From an uncultured Chlamydiaceae bacterium (GTDB lineage Bacteria; Chlamydiota; Chlamydiia; Chlamydiales; Parachlamydiaceae): DNA of 7,219 nucleotides. Under the pieces are notes generated by a model. It was not told the DNA's origin and did not search any database. It worked only from the letters and a program-made list of their open reading frames with translations. The DNA is taken from NCBI GenBank assembly GCA_945957185.1, contig CAMFKA010000104.1, positions 1-7,219 of the forward strand. The letters are read 5' to 3'. Made by a program: the position numbers and the translations under genes. Numbering within the stretch: position 1 is the first letter of the stretch; each line of letters starts with the position of its first letter. Below are positions 1-5,955 of the stretch, piece by piece.

Positions 1-1125
1 GACCAAACCGAAAGGAACGTGATCGACACGCACTTTTTGTGGATCCAAATAGCCCGCCTTTTGCGCTGCAGCAAAGACTTGTTGGAAGTGAACCCCTTGA
101 CCAGCATCGGTGACATAAATCAGACGATCACCTTTCTCATCGATAATGCGCTGTTTGATCGCTGCCATGTCTGTCGTGTCGTAGTTGTAACCACCATCTG
201 ACTTTTGGACCATCAGCGGCAGAGGATCCCCATCACGGTTGATGAAGCCATCCAGAAAAATACACTTGGCTCCATTAGACTCCGTGACTAGCCCTTTTTC
301 TTCTAACTCTTTAACGATGCCCGGAAGAAGGGGATTGTAGAACGATTCTCCACGCTCTTGTAATTTGACGTCGAGCAGATCATAAATTTCTTGATATGAG
401 ACACGTGAAATTTGGCAGATGATTTTCCAAGCAGCGAGAGCGTCAGGTTCTCCTCCTTGCAGCGCAACAACTTGTAGTTGGGAACGTTTTTTGAAGTCAG
501 GGTCTTCATCGAAGAGTTGTTTTGAGCTCTTATACCACTCCATCAAGCTTTGCAAATTGGTAGGTGCGCCTTTTAAGATTTCAGGGTGCCGCTCTTTAAT
601 AAAAGCGATCAACATTCCAAAAGCCGTTCCCCAGTCGCCGACATGGTTAATTCTTAGGACGTCATCACCCATGAATTCAAAAAGACGAGCAAGAGTGTCG
701 CCGATGATAGTTGAGCGTAAGTGCCCCACATGCATCTCTTTTGCGATATTGGGAGAAGAAAAGTCGATAACAACTCGCTTTGGAGGGTGGTGACGATCGA
801 TGCCAAGATGGGAATCTCGATAAATTGTTTCTGTCCGCTCTTCTAAAAAGGAAGCGCAAAGGGTGATATTGATAAAGCCGGGGCCTGCGATTTCGGTGGA
901 TTGGATGATATTCCCTTTGTCTAAATGGGAGACGATTGCTTCGGCAATAGCGCGAGGGGGCTTTCCAACCAATTTCGCCATCTTCATCGGCGAATTGCAT
1001 TGGTAATGTCCAAATTTTTCGTTTGTGCTGCGAGTGATGTCCATTAGCGGAAGATCGAGATCGACGAACGCCCTTTTTGCCGCATCGGAAAATTGTTGAA
1101 CAAGAAGATGATGAATGGTTTGCAT
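1..1125 (-). CDS. argS: Arginyl-tRNA synthetase, class I (3' end missing)
   Basis: ArgRS charges tRNA-Arg with arginine in the cytosol, using ATP. The minus strand reads open from ATG at 1125-1123 to the window edge, giving 375 residues of a protein that is usually about 560-590. Residues 1-95 resemble the N-terminal tRNA-recognising domain. The class I HIGH motif is HVGH at residues 132-135, inside the typical ArgRS context AKEMHVGHLRSTIIGD. The ArgRS block QKSDGGYNYDTTDMAA follows towards the end of the visible part, and the visible protein stops at HVPFGLV, just before the KMSKS-equivalent loop. The KMSKS region and the C-terminal anticodon-binding helical domain lie beyond the left edge. 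The start is not fully certain: ATG has only a distant AGGG upstream, and an in-frame TTG two codons earlier (1131-1129) is better spaced from it. No disruption is seen in the visible part. The leucine dehydrogenase gene lies 104 bases upstream on the same strand. Confidence 0.96.
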   Translation of the reverse strand, partial: MQTIHHLLVQQFSDAAKRAFVDLDLPLMDITRSTNEKFGHYQCNSPMKMAKLVGKPPRAIAEAIVSHLDKGNIIQSTEIAGPGFINITLCASFLEERTETIYRDSHLGIDRHHPPKRVVIDFSSPNIAKEMHVGHLRSTIIGDTLARLFEFMGDDVLRINHVGDWGTAFGMLIAFIKERHPEILKGAPTNLQSLMEWYKSSKQLFDEDPDFKKRSQLQVVALQGGEPDALAAWKIICQISRVSYQEIYDLLDVKLQERGESFYNPLLPGIVKELEEKGLVTESNGAKCIFLDGFINRDGDPLPLMVQKSDGGYNYDTTDMAAIKQRIIDEKGDRLIYVTDAGQGVHFQQVFAAAQKAGYLDPQKVRVDHVPFGLV

Positions 1126-1153
1126 GAACAAAATACCCTGGTTTTACACGACG

Positions 1154-1182
1154 ATTATCCCTAGTTTCGAACTTTTAAGCAA
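1154..1182 (-). promoter_or_regulatory. Candidate sigma70-type promoter for argS
   Basis: On the minus strand, TTGCTT (1182-1177) and GATAAT (1159-1154) are separated by 17 bases. The -10 matches TATAAT at 5 of 6 positions, the -35 matches TTGACA at only 3. Initiation a few bases downstream would leave a leader of about 20 bases before the argS ATG. It lies between the inverted repeat at 1196-1218 and argS, which fits argS having its own promoter after upstream transcription ends. Inferred from consensus only. Confidence 0.4.
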
Positions 1183-1195
1183 GATTCATAATCGA

Positions 1196-1218
1196 AGCCA
1201 GGTCGGGACGACCTGGCT
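1196..1218 (-). terminator. Perfect 10-bp inverted repeat after leucine dehydrogenase, possible terminator
   Basis: AGCCAGGTCG (1196-1205) and CGACCTGGCT (1209-1218) are exact reverse complements with a 3-base spacer, so the RNA could form a GC-rich hairpin on either strand (9 pairs with a 5-base loop is also possible). It begins 11 bases past the leucine dehydrogenase stop on the minus strand, where a terminator would be expected. The sequence after the hairpin on that strand is only weakly T-rich, so it is not a textbook intrinsic terminator. It might instead protect the mRNA 3' end or be a copy of a dispersed repeat. Confidence 0.45.
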
Positions 1219-1229
1219 ACACAAAACAA

Positions 1230-2324
1230 TTATTTTTTTAATGTTTGAAATTGGATCGGATGGACTCGTTTTCCCACCTGATGCTTCAATTTGTACTCAG
1301 CAAGCGCATCCGCCACCACACTCGTGGGCTTTTGCTCCGCTTCACTCATTGAAAAAATTTCTAGTAACGTCTCGTAAATTTTGTTGACTCGCTCTCTCGA
1401 TTCTACCGGATTGTACCCTCCCGGATTGTACTCGGCAGCAGCGTTGATGATTCCACCGGCATTAATCACAAAATCCGGAGCATACAAAATTCCTTTTTGA
1501 AATAGTTTAACGCCCATCTCATCATTCAAAAGCTGGTTGTTAGCTCCTCCTGCAATAATTTTGCAGGTGAATTTATCTATCGTGGACGGATTGACAATAC
1601 CACCCATTGCGCAGGGAGCAAAAATGTCACACTCCACCTCTGCAAAGCTTTCCGGGGGCACAATTTTAGCTCCGGACAACATCATCTCTCGATGCACTCT
1701 TTGTGGATCCACATCGGTAAGGATCAATTCGGCTCCCTCCCAAAATAAAAATTGAGCCAATTTAGCGCCGACATGTCCAAGTCCCTGTACAAATACTTTT
1801 TTGCCTTTCAGAGAGGGAGATCCATAAACGTGCTGAGCAGAGGCGTGAATGCCTCTCAGTACTCCCCAGGCGGTGAATCTGCTAGGATCTCCACTACTGA
1901 GGTCGTTGCACAAAGCTGCGACGTAGGGGCACACTTCTCGTATCGTTTCCATATCTTCGGGGCTGGAGCCGATATCTTCGGCGGCGATATATTCCCCTTT
2001 CAAGGTGTCTAGCACTTCTGCAAAGAGCTTTAAATGTTTCTTTTTAGTGTCGTGAGTGTAGTTGTCATGAGCGATAATAACGCCTTTTCCACCTCCAAGT
2101 CCATCTTCACAGATGGCGGATTTGTAGGTCATCGCTTTAGCGAGGCGAAGAGCGTCGTTAAGAGCGTCGTCTTTATTTTTGTAGGGGTAGATGCGCACCC
2201 CTCCAAGAGAGGGTCCCAAAGTGCAATCGTGGATAGCAATGAAACAATGGAACGAGCAGTCGGGGTCAGTGGCTTCCAAAACAGTTTGATATCCTGGTAT
2301 GGATAGGTTTTTGGTGGTTAGCAT
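1230..2324 (-). CDS. ldh: Leucine dehydrogenase (Glu/Leu/Phe/Val dehydrogenase family)
   Basis: This cytosolic enzyme reversibly deaminates L-leucine, and usually valine and isoleucine, to the 2-oxo acid and ammonia with NAD+. The product is 364 residues, a normal length for the leucine dehydrogenase branch and shorter than glutamate dehydrogenase. The N-terminal domain has Lys68 in MTYKSA and catalytic Lys80 in LGGGKGVI, at the same numbers as in Bacillus leucine dehydrogenases. EDIGSS (116-121) is the dinucleotide/substrate-side motif. The Rossmann domain has GLGHVG at 181-186 and an acidic residue at the end of the second strand (LTDVD, Asp204) that suits NAD over NADP. GGANNQL (259-265) and NAGGIIN (288-294) follow. 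The ATG at 2324-2322 is preceded by GAGG four bases away. The gene is transcribed away from the DUF2709 run. The leucine assignment rests on overall similarity; activity on valine or isoleucine is equally possible. Confidence 0.93.
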   Translation of the reverse strand: MLTTKNLSIPGYQTVLEATDPDCSFHCFIAIHDCTLGPSLGGVRIYPYKNKDDALNDALRLAKAMTYKSAICEDGLGGGKGVIIAHDNYTHDTKKKHLKLFAEVLDTLKGEYIAAEDIGSSPEDMETIREVCPYVAALCNDLSSGDPSRFTAWGVLRGIHASAQHVYGSPSLKGKKVFVQGLGHVGAKLAQFLFWEGAELILTDVDPQRVHREMMLSGAKIVPPESFAEVECDIFAPCAMGGIVNPSTIDKFTCKIIAGGANNQLLNDEMGVKLFQKGILYAPDFVINAGGIINAAAEYNPGGYNPVESRERVNKIYETLLEIFSMSEAEQKPTSVVADALAEYKLKHQVGKRVHPIQFQTLKK

Positions 2325-2355
2325 GGTACCTCATTTTTTGGCTGAGAGATTTTCC

Positions 2356-2383
2356 TTGATTATTATTGGACAACAGGGATAAT
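2356..2383 (+). promoter_or_regulatory. Candidate promoter for the DUF2709-tsaE-engB-dnaQ run
   Basis: TTGATT (2356-2361; 4 of 6 matches to TTGACA) and GATAAT (2378-2383; 5 of 6 to TATAAT) are 16 bases apart. Transcription from about 2390 would give a leader near 50 bases ahead of the ATG at 2439. It overlaps the candidate promoter on the opposite strand for leucine dehydrogenase. Consensus match only. Confidence 0.4.
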
Positions 2384-2388
2384 GTTAA
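2359..2388 (-). promoter_or_regulatory. Candidate promoter for leucine dehydrogenase
   Basis: On the minus strand, TTAACA (2388-2383; 5 of 6 to TTGACA) and AATAAT (2364-2359; 5 of 6 to TATAAT) are 18 bases apart. An overlapping AATAAT copy at 2367-2362 has a poorer 15-base spacing. The leader would be about 30 bases. The 114-base divergent region is AT-rich, so chance matches are likely and confidence is low. Confidence 0.3.
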
Positions 2389-2438
2389 ATACATTTTCAA
2401 TTAAAATCCCCTTCTTTTTATTCCTGATTGAGGTAAAG

Positions 2439-3161
2439 ATGACGAAGACTGTCCTGACAGATGAGTTAAAAGAGTCTCTCCAGCAGTTCCTGAGCAAGAA
2501 TCGTTCTGCGGAATTGGTGAGCGCGTACCTTCATTACGTTGAGGGTAAATATGATTTAAATCCCGTCTTGTATGTAAAAGACAAAACGATCTACCAGAGC
2601 GCTGAAGAAGCGGTCGGTCGTTTGGAAAAAGAGGGAAAAATTTGGCACGAAACCGAAATTAAAATCGGCTTTAACCAACTGAACGTCAACGAACAGACAA
2701 AAAAGATTTACATCTGCCCATTTTCCGGAAAAGTGTTTGGCGATAACACCCACCCCAACCCTCAAGATGCGATTTATGATTGGGTGTCCAAATGTCCGGA
2801 AAACACAGAGCGTTTGAATGGACTGCGCGTCAAAAGATTTTATATCTCCGACGATCCGGAAGTGATCAAAAATTACATCCCTAAAAACAAGCCAAAAGAA
2901 GCGATCACGAAAGTGGTGTACTCTTCCGTTGCAAGCGGGAAATTGTTTAACTCCAAAAATGCTGTCATCGACGACTTCAAGAAAAATTACCTCAAAAGAA
3001 TGTCTCTTGTCGAAGTCCAAAGCCAAAATAAATTTGAAATTGACGATCTCTTCCTCGAATTCATTCAAAAACAACTGGTTGAAGACAAAATCGCTGCATT
3101 TATCGAAACGATCGCTCAACATGAGGAGTTCACTCCTTATATCGAAGCTTGGTTAGAGTAG
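2439..3161 (+). CDS. DUF2709-type protein, apparently specific to Chlamydiae
   Basis: Function unknown. The 240-residue product is soluble-looking and highly charged, with no signal peptide or membrane segment. I recognise it as resembling the DUF2709 family of Chlamydiae from its position upstream of tsaE and its text, especially the central YICPFSGKVFGDNTHPNP (91-108) and KCPEN (118-122). The only two cysteines, Cys93 and Cys119, lie about 25 residues apart with a histidine (His105) between them, which would allow metal binding or a disulphide, though nothing proves either. The rest is predicted mixed helix and strand with a helical C-terminus (about 200-240). The start is ATG at 2439 because GAGG (2430-2433) sits five bases upstream. 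An in-frame ATG at 2382 would add 19 hydrophobic residues but overlaps the likely -10 box and lacks a ribosome binding site. It is the first gene of the run and ends 9 bases before tsaE. Confidence 0.85.
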   Translation: MTKTVLTDELKESLQQFLSKNRSAELVSAYLHYVEGKYDLNPVLYVKDKTIYQSAEEAVGRLEKEGKIWHETEIKIGFNQLNVNEQTKKIYICPFSGKVFGDNTHPNPQDAIYDWVSKCPENTERLNGLRVKRFYISDDPEVIKNYIPKNKPKEAITKVVYSSVASGKLFNSKNAVIDDFKKNYLKRMSLVEVQSQNKFEIDDLFLEFIQKQLVEDKIAAFIETIAQHEEFTPYIEAWLE

Positions 3162-3170
3162 TTTGTGCCT

Positions 3171-3605
3171 ATGAGGAGGATGATTTCCCACTCCGAAAAC
3201 GAAACGTTTCGATTCGGCCATGACCTTGGTCAAGAGCTGATGGCGGGAGATCTCCTTTGTTTTTTTGGTGATTTAGGTGCAGGCAAAACGACATTTATCA
3301 AAGGTGTCATTGCTGCCTGTACCGACGTCTCCAGTGATGCTGTTGTGAGCCCGACATATTCCTATCTCAATATCTACGAGGGAACCCTCCCCGTTTTCCA
3401 CTTCGACCTTTATAGACTTACCGGTATCGACGATTTTTTAGGACTCGGCTTTGATGAGTTTTTTCAAAGAAACGGCGTTTGCTGTATCGAGTGGAGCGAA
3501 AGGATCGAGTCATTATTAGAGATGCCGCGAGTGATCAAAATTGAAATCGCGCATCGCGGAGAAGGGATCCGCCATATTAGTATTATCAGGTCGTCGGGGG
3601 AGTAA
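3171..3605 (+). CDS. tsaE: tRNA threonylcarbamoyladenosine biosynthesis ATPase TsaE
   Basis: TsaE (YjeE) is the small ATPase that works with TsaB and TsaD to install t6A at position 37 of ANN-decoding tRNAs in the cytosol. From ATG at 3171 the product is 144 residues, normal for the family. The Walker A loop is GDLGAGKT at 33-40 (Lys39). The family blocks VSPTYSY (59-65), HFDLYRL (77-83) and IEWSE (106-110, with the Walker B-like acidic residue) follow in the expected order. The start is uncertain. GTG at 3165, ATG at 3171 and ATG at 3180 are all in frame. The best purine-rich tract, GAGGAGG, lies inside the coding sequence if 3171 is used and abuts ATG 3180. I prefer 3171 because the distance to Walker A then resembles the E. 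coli and B. subtilis proteins. Translation is probably coupled to the preceding gene. Confidence 0.95.
   Translation: MRRMISHSENETFRFGHDLGQELMAGDLLCFFGDLGAGKTTFIKGVIAACTDVSSDAVVSPTYSYLNIYEGTLPVFHFDLYRLTGIDDFLGLGFDEFFQRNGVCCIEWSERIESLLEMPRVIKIEIAHRGEGIRHISIIRSSGE
3173..3179 (+). promoter_or_regulatory. Misplaced Shine-Dalgarno-like tract at the tsaE start
   Basis: GAGGAGG lies directly between two in-frame ATGs of tsaE (3171 and 3180). Its second half touches ATG 3180, too close for normal use, while the first GAGG would leave a short 3-base spacer. It either serves the ATG at 3180 or is just the Arg-Arg codons of the longer product. Confidence 0.35.
3596..3602 (+). promoter_or_regulatory. 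Ribosome binding site that fixes the engB TTG start
   Basis: GGGGGAG overlaps the end of tsaE and ends seven bases before TTG at 3610. No ATG or GTG lies near it in the engB frame, so it supports TTG as initiator. The TTG at 3541 in the same frame lies deep inside tsaE and would add 23 residues that look like frame-shifted tsaE. Confidence 0.6.
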
Positions 3606-3609
3606 TATC

Positions 3610-4248
3610 TTGAAAATCGAATTTAAAAACCCAAAATTTCTTTCTAGCGCTGTTCAACCATCGAAGTATCCGAATCCGAAAAATGATCGAGGCGAGCTGC
3701 TCCGTGAAGTTGCGGTGATCGGTCGCTCTAATGTCGGAAAATCCAGCCTCCTCAACGACTTATTTCAATCTAAAGGGATGGTGAAAACATCTTCCGTTCC
3801 CGGAAAAACTCAGCTGATCAATTTCTTTACCCTCAACGATCAATTGACTTTTGTGGATTTGCCCGGTTACGGATACGCAAAAGTTCCAATGGAGACCAGA
3901 AAGCAGTGGGGTCCAATGATCCAATACTATCTGGAACACCGCTCCCAATTAGAAATTATCCTTTTCCTCTTCGACATCCGACGTCTGCCGAACGACGAAG
4001 ATCGCGCGTTGATGTCGTGGCTGCATAAAAGGGGAAAACCGGTTCTCTTGATTCTGACAAAAGTGGATAAAGTCACCCTCAATCAAAGAAAAATCGCTCA
4101 AAAGAAAATCTTGGAAAGCTTTGGTGGATGGGTTCCTCCAACGCTCTATTACTCGACACTTAAGCGGACAGGACGGCGTGAGCTGGCAGGTTGGATTTCA
4201 CACACCCTTTTCCCTGCCGCTACCGAATTGGAGAACACTCATGAATAG
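3610..4248 (+). CDS. engB: Ribosome biogenesis GTP-binding protein EngB (YsxC/YihA)
   Basis: EngB is a TrmE-Era-EngA-like GTPase needed for late assembly of the 50S subunit in the cytosol. The product from TTG at 3610 is 212 residues, the usual length. The GTPase motifs are all present and in order: G1 GRSNVGKS at 38-45, the switch I block SVPGKTQLINFF (62-73) with Thr67, G3 DLPGYGYAKV at 83-92, G4 TKVD at 150-153, and a G5-like YSTLKRTG at 181-188. DLPGYGYAKV and PGKTQ are typical of EngB and argue against Era or Der. The gene begins 4 bases after the tsaE stop and its last 8 bases overlap dnaQ in another frame, so co-transcription is very likely. The TTG start is uncommon but well supported by the ribosome binding site at 3596-3602. 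Confidence 0.96.
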   Translation: MKIEFKNPKFLSSAVQPSKYPNPKNDRGELLREVAVIGRSNVGKSSLLNDLFQSKGMVKTSSVPGKTQLINFFTLNDQLTFVDLPGYGYAKVPMETRKQWGPMIQYYLEHRSQLEIILFLFDIRRLPNDEDRALMSWLHKRGKPVLLILTKVDKVTLNQRKIAQKKILESFGGWVPPTLYYSTLKRTGRRELAGWISHTLFPAATELENTHE

Positions 4249-4981
4249 ACAAACATTCGTATGCATCGATTGCGAGACAACGGGTTTAGATGTCAATGCC
4301 GATCGTATTATAGAAGTTGCGGTTGTAAAGTTTACTTTAGAAGGTGTTTTAGAGGAGTTTGAAACGTTAGTTGATCCATTGATTCCTATCCCTCAAGTGT
4401 CCATGGAAATCCATAAAATTACTCAAGAGATGGTCGACGGCAAACCGAAAATTGAAGAAGTGCTGCCGCAAATCTTGAAAATGGTCGGGTCCCATGTGAT
4501 CATCGGTCACGGCATCAAATTCGATGTTGATATGTTGATCAGTGCCGCGGAACGCGCGGGGATTCAGACTAATCTACGCCACAATCAAATGATAGATACG
4601 TTGCGATTGGCTCGGCTTTATGGGGAGAGTCCCACAAATTCGTTGGAGCAGCTGCGCAAACATTTCAATATTCAAGAAGAAGGCGCCCACAGAGCAATGA
4701 GTGATGTGGTTGTCAATATCGAGGTGTTTAAATACCTGTCTAAAAAATTTAAGTCTTTGACTCAATTGTTCGATGCATTATCACGACCCATTCTTATGAA
4801 AACTATGCCTTTAGGTAAGCACAAAGGGCGTCCTTTCAAAGAAATTCCTATCGATTACCTCATTTGGGCATCTCATAAAGACTTCGACAAAGACTTGATC
4901 TTTTCTCTACAAACAGAGATAAAAAAACGAAAGAAAGGGAAGTCTTTCGGACACTCTTGTAACCCATTTGATCAATTATAA
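4241..4981 (+). CDS. dnaQ: DnaQ-type DEDDh 3'-5' exonuclease with C-terminal DUF3820-like domain
   Basis: The 246-residue product belongs to the DnaQ exonuclease superfamily, which removes nucleotides from 3' ends; members include the DNA polymerase III epsilon proofreader and free-standing exonucleases. All five DEDDh residues can be placed: Asp10 and Glu12 in FVCIDCETTG (Exo I), Asp95 in GHGIKFDVDML (Exo II), and His150 and Asp155 in GAHRAMSDV (Exo III). After the nuclease domain (about 1-175), residues 188-230 (MPLGKHKGRPFKEIPIDYLIWA onward) resemble the small DUF3820 domain found after some DnaQ exonucleases. The C-terminus has a basic run, KKRKKGK (228-234). The start is ATG 4241, with GGAG seven bases upstream, inside the end of engB. 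Whether it is the polymerase proofreader or a separate repair or RNA-trimming nuclease cannot be decided; the extra domain is not part of the classical E. coli epsilon subunit. Confidence 0.9.
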   Translation: MNRQTFVCIDCETTGLDVNADRIIEVAVVKFTLEGVLEEFETLVDPLIPIPQVSMEIHKITQEMVDGKPKIEEVLPQILKMVGSHVIIGHGIKFDVDMLISAAERAGIQTNLRHNQMIDTLRLARLYGESPTNSLEQLRKHFNIQEEGAHRAMSDVVVNIEVFKYLSKKFKSLTQLFDALSRPILMKTMPLGKHKGRPFKEIPIDYLIWASHKDFDKDLIFSLQTEIKKRKKGKSFGHSCNPFDQL

Positions 4982-4990
4982 TTTTTTCAT

Positions 4991-5020
4991 TTGGAATAAG
5001 TGGTGTATCCCAGATATAAT
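4991..5020 (+). promoter_or_regulatory. Sigma70-type promoter for pdxS and the two genes after it
   Basis: TTGGAA (4991-4996; 4 of 6 to TTGACA) and an exact TATAAT (5015-5020) are separated by 18 bases in the 65-base gap after dnaQ. Transcription would start near 5027, leaving a leader of about 20 bases, too short for a riboswitch. I saw no convincing terminator hairpin for the upstream run in this gap, so read-through from dnaQ is possible. Confidence 0.55.
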
Positions 5021-5036
5021 GCGGATAATTGATGGT

Positions 5037-5041
5037 GGAGG
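5037..5041 (+). promoter_or_regulatory. Ribosome binding site fixing the pdxS start
   Basis: GGAGG ends five bases before ATG 5047. Upstream in-frame TTG (5029), ATG (5032), GTG (5035) and GTG (5041) overlap or precede this site and would lie at or next to the expected transcription start, so ATG 5047 is preferred. Confidence 0.7.
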
Positions 5042-5046
5042 TGCGC

Positions 5047-5952
5047 ATGCGTCGCAAAGAATCTTGTCACTCTTCAAAGTGCTCTCAAGAACTAAAAGTG
5101 GATCTTGCAGAGATGCTGAAAGGGGGAGTAATCATCGAAGTTACAACTCCCGACCAAGCCAAAATCGCGGAAGATTCCGGCGCTTTGGCGGTGATGGTTG
5201 TGGAGAAAATGCCCCCCGAAATGAAAGTTAATGGCGCCATCTCCAGGATGCCAAGCCCCGATCATATCCAACAAATCCAAGAAGCTGTTTCCATTCCCAT
5301 CATGGCAAAATGCCGTCTCGGTCACGTCATCGAAGCTCAGATTTTAGAGTCTCTTTTCGTCGATTATATCGATGAAAGCGAGCAGTTGACTCCGGCAGAT
5401 GAACAATTTCCTATCGACAAAAGAGGGTTTCGCTCCCCGTTCATTTGCGGATATTCGAATTTGGAAGACGCTCTGTCCCGAATTTTAGAAGGCGCAGCAA
5501 TGGTGCGGACAAAAGGCGATGCTGTAACAGGAAATATTTCTGAGGCGGTTCGCTGCCTTCGTACAATTGATGCAGAGATCAGAAAATTGACTACAATGAC
5601 ACGCTCCGAACTTCTTCATGAAGCAAAACGGCTTCATGCTCCTTTCGATCTAGTAGAAAAAATTGCCCAAACCGGCTCCCTTCCCGTTCCTAATTTTGCT
5701 GCAGGTGGAATCCTTCACCCTGCCGATGCCGCCTTGATGGTTTATTTGGGAGCGCAGAGCATTTTTGTGGGTTCAGATATTTTCAAAACAAAAGATCCTC
5801 TCCATCAAGCTAAAGCGATTGTGGGAGCCCTTTCGTTCTATAACGACCCGGAAATGTTGGCTAATATCTCCAAAGGGGTATTGGGAACGGTAAAAGGAAT
5901 AGACCTTACAGATCTAAAACAGGAAGCTTTATTAGCCCAACGAGGGTGGTAA
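5047..5952 (+). CDS. pdxS: Pyridoxal 5'-phosphate synthase subunit PdxS (divergent)
   Basis: PdxS (Pdx1) makes PLP in the cytosol from ribose 5-phosphate, glyceraldehyde 3-phosphate and ammonia normally delivered by the PdxT glutaminase. The 301-residue product aligns with B. subtilis PdxS (from memory) over its length with an offset of 7. The two catalytic lysines are present: Lys88 in IMAKCRLGH (Bs Lys81) and Lys156 in VRTKG (Bs Lys149). Asp109 in VDYIDESE, NFAAGG (216-221), FVGS (240-243) and the terminal QRGW are kept. Several usual features differ: Glu31 replaces Bs Asp24 (GGVIIEV), Val160 replaces the Gly of GTGN, Asp244 follows FVGS in place of Gly, NGAISRM replaces GGVARM, and the N-terminal VKRG region reads LKVD after a CHSSKC segment. 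It is probably a real PLP synthase, but a divergent one. No pdxT adjoins it; an arginase-family gene starts 3 bases downstream. Confidence 0.92.
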   Translation: MRRKESCHSSKCSQELKVDLAEMLKGGVIIEVTTPDQAKIAEDSGALAVMVVEKMPPEMKVNGAISRMPSPDHIQQIQEAVSIPIMAKCRLGHVIEAQILESLFVDYIDESEQLTPADEQFPIDKRGFRSPFICGYSNLEDALSRILEGAAMVRTKGDAVTGNISEAVRCLRTIDAEIRKLTTMTRSELLHEAKRLHAPFDLVEKIAQTGSLPVPNFAAGGILHPADAALMVYLGAQSIFVGSDIFKTKDPLHQAKAIVGALSFYNDPEMLANISKGVLGTVKGIDLTDLKQEALLAQRGW

Positions 5953-5955
5953 CAC

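Noticed and set aside
419..793. A 124-codon plus-strand open frame, and other plus-strand frames between 19 and 1387
   Set aside because: They lie opposite argS and the end of leucine dehydrogenase, both supported by clear family motifs, and their translations resemble no family I recognise.
1206..1240. The hairpin at 1196-1218 plus the following T run as a plus-strand intrinsic terminator
   Set aside because: The T run starts 12 bases after the stem and consists of the last codons and stop of leucine dehydrogenase; no plus-strand gene ends to its left.
2382..2438. Upstream ATG start giving the DUF2709 protein a 19-residue hydrophobic N-terminus like a signal peptide
   Set aside because: No ribosome binding site, it overlaps the candidate -10 box, and ATG 2439 has GAGG at good spacing. 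The apparent signal peptide is most likely AT-rich leader read as codons.
2556..3122. A 188-codon minus-strand open frame opposite the DUF2709 gene
   Set aside because: Its translation is Phe- and Val-rich as expected of an antisense shadow, and the plus-strand gene has a good ribosome binding site and fits its neighbours.
3541..3609. Longer engB form from TTG 3541
   Set aside because: The extra residues are tsaE read in another frame, and EngB proteins start close to the KIEFKNPKFLSSA region; TTG 3610 has a ribosome binding site.
4920..4990. A terminator after dnaQ, suggested by the T run at 4982-4987
   Set aside because: No GC-rich inverted repeat precedes the T run.
4982..5046. A riboswitch or leader RNA controlling pdxS
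   Set aside because: The gap is only 65 bases, and the likely transcription start leaves about 20 bases before the ATG, too short for a known riboswitch fold.
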